Source of the DNA: Gleimia europaea ACS-120-V-Col10b
GTDB lineage: Bacteria; Actinomycetota; Actinomycetes; Actinomycetales; Actinomycetaceae
Assembly: GCF_000411155.1 (NCBI RefSeq)
Contig: NZ_KE150267.1
Span: 1-64,000, forward strand
Direction: 5' to 3'
DNA length: 64,000 nt
Position 1 is the stretch's first letter. Each line of letters begins with the position of its first letter. Shown here in pieces: positions 45,331-53,236 of this stretch. The position numbers and the translations under genes were made by a program. A model generated the notes under the pieces. The model did not search any database. It was not told where the DNA came from and saw only the letters and a program-made list of their open reading frames with translations.

Positions 45331-46620
45331 ATGGCAACATCTCAACTCTTGCAGTCCCTAGCGCGGGTGGATCCACAGATCCAAAAAGTTCTTGATGATG
45401 AACTGGGGCGCCAGCGCGAAACCCTAGAAATGATCGCTTCGGAGAACTTTGTGCCCAAGGCAGTTTTGGAAGCGCAGGGTTCCGTTCTCACCAACAAGTA
45501 TGCGGAAGGTTATCCTGGCCGCCGCTACTACGGGGGTTGCGAGTTTGTAGACGTCGCAGAAAACCTCGCGATTGAGCGGGCGAAAGAGGTATTTGGCGCC
45601 GCTTACGTGAACGTGCAGCCGCACGCGGGCTCGCAGGCAAATGCGGCAGTGCTCGCCGCCATAGCCCAGCCCGGTGACCGTATTCTGGGCCTGTCGCTCG
45701 ACCACGGCGGTCACCTCACTCACGGCATGAAGATTAACTTCTCGGGCCGTCTTTACGAGCCGCACTTCTACCACGTCAACCAAGAGACCATGCGTATAGA
45801 GATGGACGAGGTTCGCCAGATCGCCCTCGAGGTGCAGCCCAAGGTAATCATCGCCGGCTGGTCCGCTTACCCGCGCGTCCTCGACTTCGCGAAGTTCCGC
45901 GAAATTGCCGACGAGGTTGGAGCATACCTGTGGGTAGACATGGCGCACTTCGCCGGCCTCGTCGCTGCCGGACTGCACCCGAACCCCGTTCCGTTTGCAG
46001 ACGTTGTATCCACCACGGTGCACAAGACCATTGGCGGACCGCGTTCGGGCATGATCATGTCGCGCGATGCGGAGCTCGGGAAAAAGATCAACTCGGCGGT
46101 GTTCCCTGGACAACAGGGCGGCCCACTCATGCACGTAATTGCCGCAAAGGCGGTTGCTATGAAGATTGCACAGAGCGAGGAGTTTAAAGAGCGTCAGCAA
46201 CGCACGCTTGAAGGCGCGAAGATCCTCGCGGATCGGCTGCTCCAAGAAGACGTTAAGAACGCCGGCATTTCACTAGTTACCGGTGGAACCGACGTACACC
46301 TAGTTCTCGTTGATATGCGTGATTCGAAGCTGGATGGACAGCAGGGTGAGGACCTTCTACACGCGGTTGGTATTACCGTGAACCGTAACGCTGTGCCGTT
46401 CGATCCGCGCCCGCCGCGAGTCACTTCGGGCCTGCGTATTGGCACACCCGCACTCGCTACCCGTGGCTTTGGCCCCAAGGAGTTCGAGGAGGTCGCGGAC
46501 ATCATCGCTACCACCCTCGTGCAGGGCGCGTCGGGCGGTGACGTGGACGTGGATGGCCTACGTGCCCGCGTCAAGGCGCTTACTGACGCGTTCCCACTAT
46601 ACGAAGGTCTCGATAAGTGA
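45331..46620 (+). CDS. glyA: serine hydroxymethyltransferase
   Basis: PLP enzyme that makes glycine and 5,10-methylene-THF from serine, the main one-carbon source. The 429-aa product has [63 protein letters not shown], and the PLP-Lys in [16 protein letters not shown]. An AGGAGA ribosome-binding site lies 5-9 bases before the ATG. It is controlled by a ZTP riboswitch. The stop overlaps the folD start (GTGA), so they form an operon linking methylene-THF formation and its oxidation. Confidence 0.97.
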   Translation: MATSQLLQSLARVDPQIQKVLDDELGRQRETLEMIASENFVPKAVLEAQGSVLTNKYAEGYPGRRYYGGCEFVDVAENLAIERAKEVFGAAYVNVQPHAGSQANAAVLAAIAQPGDRILGLSLDHGGHLTHGMKINFSGRLYEPHFYHVNQETMRIEMDEVRQIALEVQPKVIIAGWSAYPRVLDFAKFREIADEVGAYLWVDMAHFAGLVAAGLHPNPVPFADVVSTTVHKTIGGPRSGMIMSRDAELGKKINSAVFPGQQGGPLMHVIAAKAVAMKIAQSEEFKERQQRTLEGAKILADRLLQEDVKNAGISLVTGGTDVHLVLVDMRDSKLDGQQGEDLLHAVGITVNRNAVPFDPRPPRVTSGLRIGTPALATRGFGPKEFEEVADIIATTLVQGASGGDVDVDGLRARVKALTDAFPLYEGLDK

Positions 46621-47504
46621 GGGCGCCCTGGGAAGGCAAAGCTAGAGTCCTAGACGGCAAAGCTACCGCCTCGCAAATCAAAACTGAACTACGTGAACGA
46701 GTCGAAGCTCTGCGCGCTCGAGGAGTTGTGCCTGGGCTTGGCACAATCCTGGTGGGTGATGACCCCGCCTCGCATACCTACGTTGCGGGCAAGCATCGCG
46801 ACTGTCAGGAAGTGGGGATCGAATCCATCCGCGTGGATCTGCCCGGTGAATCTACGGAGGCTGACATTCTGGCAGCCGTTGAGCGCTTGAACACTGACGA
46901 TGCGTGTACGGGCTATATCGTGCAGCTACCGCTACCCAATGGTGTGGACACTAACCGGATTTTGGAGGCAATTGACCCGGCGAAAGACGCGGACGGCCTG
47001 CACCCAATGAATCTGGGGCGCCTGGTGCTTCGCGTATCGGAAGAGATAGATTCGCCGCTACCGTGTACACCGCGCGCTGTTATCGAACTCGTGGAACGGG
47101 CCGGTATCGATCTGGCAGGGAAAGACGTGGTTGTGGTGGGACGCGGCGTAACCGTGGGCCGCTCCATCGGCCTTTTGCTGACCCGCAAATATGTGAACGC
47201 GACCGTCACGCTCTGCCACACGGGTACGCGAGACCTGGCCAGTAAGGTTCGGAGCGCCGACGTGGTGGTGGCCGCCACCGGTGCCGCGGGCATCATTACC
47301 CCGGACATGGTGAAACCGGGTGCGGTGGTTCTTGACGTGGGAGTCTCCCGCGTCGAGGTTGATGGCAAGGCACGTCTGGCCGGTGACGTTGCGGATGGCG
47401 TCGATGAGGTTGCCTTGGCGCTGTCTCCGAACCCGGGGGGAGTGGGGCCCATGACCCGCGCGCTCTTGCTCGCCAACGTCGTTGAGGCTGCTGAAAGGCT
47501 CTAG
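46617..47504 (+). CDS. folD: bifunctional methylene-THF dehydrogenase / methenyl-THF cyclohydrolase
   Basis: Converts 5,10-methylene-THF to 10-formyl-THF. The 295-aa product has [23 protein letters not shown] (with the catalytic Tyr and Lys), [27 protein letters not shown], and the NADP-binding [17 protein letters not shown], ending in [17 protein letters not shown]. The GTG start overlaps the glyA stop. It would share the glyA ZTP control, which fits, as its product relieves ZTP accumulation. Confidence 0.96.
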   Translation: MRAPWEGKARVLDGKATASQIKTELRERVEALRARGVVPGLGTILVGDDPASHTYVAGKHRDCQEVGIESIRVDLPGESTEADILAAVERLNTDDACTGYIVQLPLPNGVDTNRILEAIDPAKDADGLHPMNLGRLVLRVSEEIDSPLPCTPRAVIELVERAGIDLAGKDVVVVGRGVTVGRSIGLLLTRKYVNATVTLCHTGTRDLASKVRSADVVVAATGAAGIITPDMVKPGAVVLDVGVSRVEVDGKARLAGDVADGVDEVALALSPNPGGVGPMTRALLLANVVEAAERL

Positions 47505-47545
47505 CTGTTAGGTGTAGCGGAAGTAGCGCCCTCGTAAATCCAAAC

Positions 47546-47575
47546 AAAAAGTCGCCCTAAGCGGGGCGACTTTTT
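47546..47575. terminator. bidirectional rho-independent terminator
   Basis: AAAAAGTCGCCC, TAAGC and GGGGCGACTTTTT form a perfect 11-12 bp stem flanked by A5 and T5, placed between convergent folD and the exonuclease gene. Confidence 0.95.
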
Positions 47576-47593
47576 CATGCGTAGCTTAGACGC

Positions 47594-48409
47594 TTAGCTG
47601 TAAATGATGCGCAGGGGAGCGTGATCTGAGTACCGGGAGGCGTAGTCGGGCGCGCGGTCTACGTGCACGCTCTTAGCGCGCTCAGCCATAGCGGGGGTGG
47701 CCAGGTGGTAGTCGATACGCCAACCCGCATCATTGTCGAATGCCTTACCCCGGTAAGACCACCACGTGTAGGGCCCCTGGACGGGGCCAGTTAGCTGGCG
47801 CGTTACGTCAACCCAGCCCGAATCAATCCAACGGTCCACGTATGCGATTTCGGAGTCGAGGACGCCGGCTGTCTTGTTGTGGTTGCCCTTCCAGTTCTTA
47901 ATGTCGAGCTCGGTGTGAACGATGTTGAGGTCACCCGTGATAATCACGTTTGAAAGTTCTTGTAGTTCGCTCATGCGGGTCGTAACGAGGTCGAGGTGAG
48001 CATACTTCTGATCCATCTTCTCCGTTCCCACTTCACCCGAGTGCAGGTACGCGGAGACGATACGCACAGTCTGATCCCCATCTTGCACGTCCACTTCAAG
48101 CCAACGACCCGTGTCTACCGCGAGTGCCTCGTCCTGCTGCGGGTGGGCGCCAAAGCGCGCGGTCTTAGCCAGGAGTTTCACGTGCGAGTCACGGCGAACC
48201 CCGATGGTTACACCCGCGCGGCCTTTGATCTCGCACTCGAAGTTGATAAGCTCCCAATCTTCCAGCAGGCCATCGGTGATCGCGTTTGTCGCGCGCACTT
48301 CTTGCAGTGCAATCACATCGGGGGCTGTGGCGGCGAGGGAATCTTTCATGCCGCGCTTAACTGCAGCGCGAATCCCGTTAACGTTGATCGAAGCTAGAGA
48401 GAAGGTCAT
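47594..48409 (-). CDS. xthA: exodeoxyribonuclease III
   Basis: AP endonuclease/3'-5' exonuclease of base-excision repair. The 271-aa form has SINVNGIRAAVKRG, VIALQEVRA with the metal-binding Glu, GDLNIVHTELDIKN with catalytic Asp/Asn, and the C-terminal WRIDYHLATP and SDHAPLRI. ATG 48409 gives the family's normal N-terminus (MTFSLASINVNGIRA); an in-frame ATG at 48439 would add ten residues and is possible, as both have weak upstream purine tracts. The gene lies 38 bases after a BrkB-family gene stop in the same direction. Confidence 0.93.
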   Translation of the reverse strand: MTFSLASINVNGIRAAVKRGMKDSLAATAPDVIALQEVRATNAITDGLLEDWELINFECEIKGRAGVTIGVRRDSHVKLLAKTARFGAHPQQDEALAVDTGRWLEVDVQDGDQTVRIVSAYLHSGEVGTEKMDQKYAHLDLVTTRMSELQELSNVIITGDLNIVHTELDIKNWKGNHNKTAGVLDSEIAYVDRWIDSGWVDVTRQLTGPVQGPYTWWSYRGKAFDNDAGWRIDYHLATPAMAERAKSVHVDRAPDYASRYSDHAPLRIIYS

Positions 48410-48477
48410 TGTTTCACTTTCAAAACTCAGCGCGTCCATTTTTACGCGATCCTATTTGGTTCGTGCCGTGGCGGGCC

Positions 48478-49734
48478 CTACTTTTCGCCCACCTGTTGGC
48501 GCCGCCCCATAGTTAAAAGCTCATCGCGGTATTTTTGTGCTTTCGTCTCTGAACTTTCAATGCGGGCACGCAACCACTTGGCGCGTGGTGAATGCCAAAC
48601 TTCATCTATGAGGACGGTTTCGTAAGACTCCGGGTTTTCACGCGGATCGAACGCTATGTCTCCCGTGAGGGGATTGTGCGGCCAATCTAGGGTATCCGGC
48701 TCTGTCATGGTGACGTAGTTAGGTGTGCCATCGCCATGCACGTAGTTCGGATCCTGCGGGAACTCCGCGTAGAACGGGTTTGCCATCCACGCGGCAACCA
48801 TGAGGAGGATTCGCACTATGAGGTTTACCCACAGCATGAGGGTGACCAGTGCTGCTGAAGCGGCCAGAAGCGGGTTGTCTGCCACGGAACCAACCGCGCT
48901 TGTGCCCAGGTAACGCAAGATTGCTGAGCCCACGCCCGCAACGCCCGCACCAATCCACAGGTCGCGACTAGGAACGCGAACGCCCGCAGTGACACGCACC
49001 AAAGCAACTACGAGGAGTGTATCCACAATAAATGCCGCGAGGAGAGTGGCCAAGTTCAAAAGGGCGCGTCCTGCGCCACCCTCAATACTCAACGCCTCGA
49101 TAAACCAGGATCCAACTGTGTTCATCAAAATGCCGAGTGCAGCGGTAGCCACCACTCCAATACCGAGGATTGCGAATCCAAATAGGTCCCGGATCTTGAT
49201 TGCTATCGCACTACTTGGCAAGCGCACGATTCCAAACATTGACCATAGGGACATTTTCAGCGCGTCCATGGTTTTCGAGGCGGAAAACACCAACACCAAC
49301 AGGCCCACAATGCCGGTGAGTGACCAAATATTGGTTTGAATAAGCGAATCCGGGTCGATCATGCCGGTGCCGTCGCCAGCGTCGATAAGGCCGGGCATTG
49401 CCGACTCGAGGGAATGTAACACGGCCTCGCGAAGTTCATCATTGCCCCCCAGGAAGTACATGAAAATCGTCCAGCCAACGGTCAGCGCAGCCGCAATGGA
49501 AAATAGTGAGGTGTAAGAGACGCCGCCTGCCAAAAGATTGCCGCGCTTCAGCGTGTAGCGTCGCATGCCTCGCCCCACCCGCGAATGGTTGTACCAATCT
49601 AGGAGCCCCTTAACTTTGGCCACTATTCCGCTGGCCTCTTTCACTTCTTGCAAAGTAGGGCCGTAAAGGTTTGGAGCGTCGGGAGCTCTGGGTGCCAAAA
49701 CTTCTACTGGCTGATCAAGCACGGATTTCGCCAT
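48478..49734 (-). CDS. YihY/virulence factor BrkB family membrane protein
   Basis: 418 aa with six hydrophobic helices (about residues 75-95, 128-148, 170-190, 210-235, 245-270, 283-305) typical of the YihY/BrkB family, including GGVSYTSLFSIAAALTVGWTIF and the FGIVRLPSSAIAIKIRDL segment, followed by a hydrophilic C-terminal region (about 310-418). Members were once called RNase BN, which is wrong; the function is unknown, probably transport or envelope-related. In actinobacteria the gene is often near trpS or xthA. Confidence 0.88.
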   Translation of the reverse strand: MAKSVLDQPVEVLAPRAPDAPNLYGPTLQEVKEASGIVAKVKGLLDWYNHSRVGRGMRRYTLKRGNLLAGGVSYTSLFSIAAALTVGWTIFMYFLGGNDELREAVLHSLESAMPGLIDAGDGTGMIDPDSLIQTNIWSLTGIVGLLVLVFSASKTMDALKMSLWSMFGIVRLPSSAIAIKIRDLFGFAILGIGVVATAALGILMNTVGSWFIEALSIEGGAGRALLNLATLLAAFIVDTLLVVALVRVTAGVRVPSRDLWIGAGVAGVGSAILRYLGTSAVGSVADNPLLAASAALVTLMLWVNLIVRILLMVAAWMANPFYAEFPQDPNYVHGDGTPNYVTMTEPDTLDWPHNPLTGDIAFDPRENPESYETVLIDEVWHSPRAKWLRARIESSETKAQKYRDELLTMGRRQQVGEK

Positions 49735-49871
49735 ATTTTGTTTGTCCTATCCAGCGCGGAATCGTCTACAGCTTGAAACTACCCGAAAATACGCCGCGCG
49801 GCTTTTCCAAATCCACTTACCACTGCGGTTATGTGCCCAATCGCTCACGCGGCCCGTGCGTGCCGCCGAAT

Positions 49872-50414
49872 TTAGCCGGCAGTAAAACTAAACAGCGCCT
49901 GGGAGTGGTACACGCCGTCAGCGCCCACGCGGTCCAGCCTAAACCCGCTGGCAACCCACTCGGCCTTAAACCCCTCGGCAAGCCTCTCAGCCTCACTCAA
50001 CGTTTCTTCGTGGTCAACGTGGGCGAGGGTCACATGCGGGTGGAAAGGAAAACGCGCCGGCGCAAGGCCGGTGGCAACGCGAATCTCATCCTCGAGGACG
50101 GCCAAAGCCGCGCCGCCAACAACAACGTTAATGAACGCTACCGCAGACACCGGACGGAACGAACCCGCTCCCTGCAGGCAAATTCGGAAAGGCGCGTGCT
50201 TCGCAGCGACTTCGCCCAGCTGATTCATGATGCGCTCGCGGTCAGCTTGTTTCACGGGCGTGGGCGGCACCAGGGTGATGTGCGGTGCGGTACTAGTCGC
50301 GGTATCGAAGTTGAGGCGGGTGCGAAGCTCGTCAATCTCGTCTGCAAGCGGCTGTGGAACTGCTACCAGTATGCCGATGAGTTCCTCATCGGGGCCGCAG
50401 GGGGGAAGGTACAT
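49872..50414 (-). CDS. 2'-5' RNA ligase family protein
   Basis: 180 aa, 2H phosphoesterase fold. Two HxT motifs are in place: PHITLVPP (about residue 44) and PHVTLAHV (about residue 125). LigT-like enzymes act on 2',5'- or 2',3'-cyclic phosphodiester RNA ends; the in vivo role here is unknown. It precedes the BrkB-family gene on the minus strand with 137 bases between, so a shared transcript is possible. Confidence 0.87.
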   Translation of the reverse strand: MYLPPCGPDEELIGILVAVPQPLADEIDELRTRLNFDTATSTAPHITLVPPTPVKQADRERIMNQLGEVAAKHAPFRICLQGAGSFRPVSAVAFINVVVGGAALAVLEDEIRVATGLAPARFPFHPHVTLAHVDHEETLSEAERLAEGFKAEWVASGFRLDRVGADGVYHSQALFSFTAG

Positions 50415-50661
50415 GCTTATTCCTTGCCTCGCGTAGTCGCCTGTTTACGGATCATTACTATCACAACCGTATGGGCTTATTCATTTTTGTGGGCGAGGAC
50501 GGGTGCGGGTAAGCCGCTGAATATCTTGAAATGATGGCAATACCTATACCTGGTAGGCAAATGCAAAGGAAAAGACAGCTCAAAGAACAGCGTCAGAAAA
50601 GCCTGTTGGAAGGTAGGCTTTTAGGAGGCAAATAAATCCGAAAGTATGGTTGGGAGTACTG

Positions 50662-51858
50662 ATGGCTGCTCGCGTTCGCAAGACCGCTACGAAGCTTGCT
50701 GATGGTCGCGACTTTTTCTATTTCGATGATTCAGAACCTTACGTGAGTGGTGAAAAGACTCGCCGGTTGGATGATCCAAGGCCTCTGCAAAACAGGTTTG
50801 CACCGGTCAAAGATGAAGACGGAAACGAGAAGCCGGTAACCGGGCCAACGATGCGCCTGGATCCGCTTACTGGTGAGTGGGTGGTTATTGCCACACACCG
50901 TATGAACCGCACGTTCCTACCCCCGGCGGATGCGAATCCGCTCGCGCCGGCACGTCCGGGTGCCGCCTATCAGGATGGAGAGATTCCTGATACTGACTAC
51001 GACGTTGTAGTGTTTGAAAACCGTTTCCCCTCCCTCATGCAGATTCCGGGCGAACCCGTGGAGGTTAGTGACCTGGACGGGCAGAGCGTGTGGAAGGTAG
51101 CGCCAGCTGCGGGCCGCTGTGAAGTTATCTGTTTTGGCCCTGACCTCAATCGTAATCTCGTGGATATGGGGCCGAGCCGTATGCGCACAGTTATCGAAGC
51201 CTGGGCGGATCGCACCCGGGAGCTCGAACGGATAGAGGGTATTAAACAGGTCTTCTGCTTTGAGAACCACGGCGAAGCGATCGGCGTGACCCTTCATCAC
51301 CCGCACGGGCAGATCTATGCCTACCCCTACATCACGCCACGAACGGCGAGCATGATCCGCCAGGCGAGGCAGTACCGCGAGAATACGGGTGGCGACCTGT
51401 TTAACGACGTTCTTGCCGCCGAGTTACGTAGCGGCCGCCGAATTGTTGATGAAAGCGAACATTGGGTGCTGTACGTGCCCGCAGCGTCACGATGGCCTAT
51501 TGAAATGCATCTGATGCCCAAACGCGACGTCAAAGCGCTGTACGAGCTGACCGATGAGGAGCGCGAGGAGCTTGCCCACCTTTACCTCCGCATGCTGAAA
51601 GCGGGAAACAAGTTCTTCGAGATTGAGGAAGGTGGCCAAAAGACCTACTTGGAAATCCCGTACGTGATGTCTTGGCACCAGGCGCCCGTGGGGGAGGAGC
51701 GCGAACTCATGCGACTGCACATGCAGCTACATTCGATCCAACGCGCACCCGGCAAACTCAAGTACCTGGGTGGTTCCGAATCGGGCATGGGAGCGTGGAT
51801 TTCTGACACTACGCCAGAGAAAATAGCAGATCGTCTGCGAGAGGTCTACGAAAAATGA
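50662..51858 (+). CDS. galT: galactose-1-phosphate uridylyltransferase
   Basis: Leloir pathway: transfers UMP from UDP-glucose to galactose-1-phosphate. The 398-aa product has RLDPLTGEWVVIATHRMNR, FENRFPSLM, VICFGPDLNRNL, and the active-site HHPHGQIYAYP, then WHQAPV in the C-terminal half. ATG 50662 is chosen because GGGAG lies five bases upstream; a TTG at 50650 is unlikely. The stop overlaps the galK start (ATGA). Confidence 0.95.
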   Translation: MAARVRKTATKLADGRDFFYFDDSEPYVSGEKTRRLDDPRPLQNRFAPVKDEDGNEKPVTGPTMRLDPLTGEWVVIATHRMNRTFLPPADANPLAPARPGAAYQDGEIPDTDYDVVVFENRFPSLMQIPGEPVEVSDLDGQSVWKVAPAAGRCEVICFGPDLNRNLVDMGPSRMRTVIEAWADRTRELERIEGIKQVFCFENHGEAIGVTLHHPHGQIYAYPYITPRTASMIRQARQYRENTGGDLFNDVLAAELRSGRRIVDESEHWVLYVPAASRWPIEMHLMPKRDVKALYELTDEEREELAHLYLRMLKAGNKFFEIEEGGQKTYLEIPYVMSWHQAPVGEERELMRLHMQLHSIQRAPGKLKYLGGSESGMGAWISDTTPEKIADRLREVYEK

Positions 51859-53078
51859 GCAACATTGTGATGGAGTCATGGACTCTCGAAGAGGGCACGC
51901 GTAAGGCTACGGAGCTTTTCGAGAGCGCCTACGGTTACAGCCCCGAGGCCCTCCACTCGGCGCCTGGCCGCGTGAATGTGATTGGTGAGCACACCGACTA
52001 CAACGGTGGTTTTGCTCTCCCCATGGCCCTGCCACACCGCACCTATGCTGCGGTAAGTCAACGTGATGACCGCATTGTTCGCCTCGTGTCTGCACAGGAG
52101 GAGGGCGTGCGCGAGGTGAACCTTGACGAAGTTGATACGCACGATTCCAAGAACCCTGTTGAAGGCTGGCCGGCATACGTGGTGGGCGTGGCCTGGGCCC
52201 TCGAACAACAGGGGAGGGGCAAGATGCCGGGACTTGATCTCGCAATCGATTCGTGCGTGCCATTTGGCGCGGGACTTTCATCTTCTGCGGCGCTTGAATG
52301 TGCTGTTGCCGTGGCTTGGGATGCGCTAATGGCGCAGACGGACAACTGGATTTCGATGATGACTACCACGAAGGGGCGCAAAGAACTTGTTGATGCCTGC
52401 ATTAGTGCTGAGAACGAGATAGCTGGCGCTCCAACTGGCGGCATGGATCAGGCCGCGTCGATGCGGTGCCGCGCCGGGGCAGTGATCCTTCTGGATTCAA
52501 AAGATGCCTCTATTCGGCACATTCCTTTCGATCTTGAATCCGTTGGTCTGGAGATGCTGGTTATCGACACGCGGGCGCCGCACCGCCTGGCAGACGGCCA
52601 GTATGCGAACCGTCGCGGAACGTGCGAGGTCGCCGCAAAAAAGCTCGGCGTGGAATACCTCGCTAGCCTTACCCGGGATACGGATCTGTCTGCGCTCAAC
52701 GAGGAGGAACAGAAGCGCGCTCGCCATGTCATTACCGAAACGGCGCGCACGCTCGACTTCGTTGAGCTACTTGAGGACGGGGCTTTGACAGATGAACGTT
52801 TAGGGCTGATTGGTTCGCTTATGACCGCCTCACATGAATCGCTACGCGCCGATTACGAGGTTACAGTTCCGGAACTGGACATCGCAGTGGAAACTGCTTT
52901 GGAGTATGGGGCTGTAGGGGCGCGCATGACGGGCGGCGGATTTGGCGGCTCAGCGATCGCACTGGTTCGAAAGCATCAGGCAAGTGCGATCATGGATGAG
53001 ATCACTAAACGTTTCGCGAAGGAAGACTTCAATCAGCCACACTTCCTGCACGCAAGGCCCTCGGCTCCGGCTAACTAG
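51855..53078 (+). CDS. galK: galactokinase
   Basis: GHMP kinase that phosphorylates galactose. The 407-aa product opens the conserved domain with SAPGRVNVIGEHTDYNGGFALPMAL, has the ATP loop PFGAGLSSSAALECAVA, GAPTGGMDQAASM and the C-terminal GARMTGGGFGGSAIAL. It is coupled to galT by an ATGA overlap. A secreted sialidase gene follows in the same direction, which may supply terminal galactose by removing sialic acid caps. Confidence 0.96.
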   Translation: MSNIVMESWTLEEGTRKATELFESAYGYSPEALHSAPGRVNVIGEHTDYNGGFALPMALPHRTYAAVSQRDDRIVRLVSAQEEGVREVNLDEVDTHDSKNPVEGWPAYVVGVAWALEQQGRGKMPGLDLAIDSCVPFGAGLSSSAALECAVAVAWDALMAQTDNWISMMTTTKGRKELVDACISAENEIAGAPTGGMDQAASMRCRAGAVILLDSKDASIRHIPFDLESVGLEMLVIDTRAPHRLADGQYANRRGTCEVAAKKLGVEYLASLTRDTDLSALNEEEQKRARHVITETARTLDFVELLEDGALTDERLGLIGSLMTASHESLRADYEVTVPELDIAVETALEYGAVGARMTGGGFGGSAIALVRKHQASAIMDEITKRFAKEDFNQPHFLHARPSAPAN

Positions 53079-53184
53079 GAAAAGTCCTTAGCGAAAAGGG
53101 GCGCTGGATGCACTGAGGTCGTTTTTTCGAATTCTTGTATTAAATCTTGGAAAACCTTCGAAAGAGCTGAACGTTGCGTTAGGC

Positions 53185-53195
53185 TTGTCTGACAA
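53185..53195. promoter_or_regulatory. GntR-like operator candidate before the sialidase gene
   Basis: TTGTC-T-GACAA is a perfect 11-base palindrome and fits the TNGTNNNACNA pattern of FadR-subgroup GntR regulators, to which many sialic-acid and carbon-source repressors belong. It lies 42 bases before the sialidase start. The regulator is not in this window; this is inference from the motif. Confidence 0.4.
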
Positions 53196-53236
53196 CAGAC
53201 CTAATGGGGTGTGTTCGTAATGTTCATAGGAGAAGC

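Noticed and set aside
49671..50534. 287-codon plus-strand open frame
   Set aside because: It lies antisense to the 2'-5' RNA ligase gene (with both HxT motifs) and the start of the BrkB gene; composition is basic and non-conserved.
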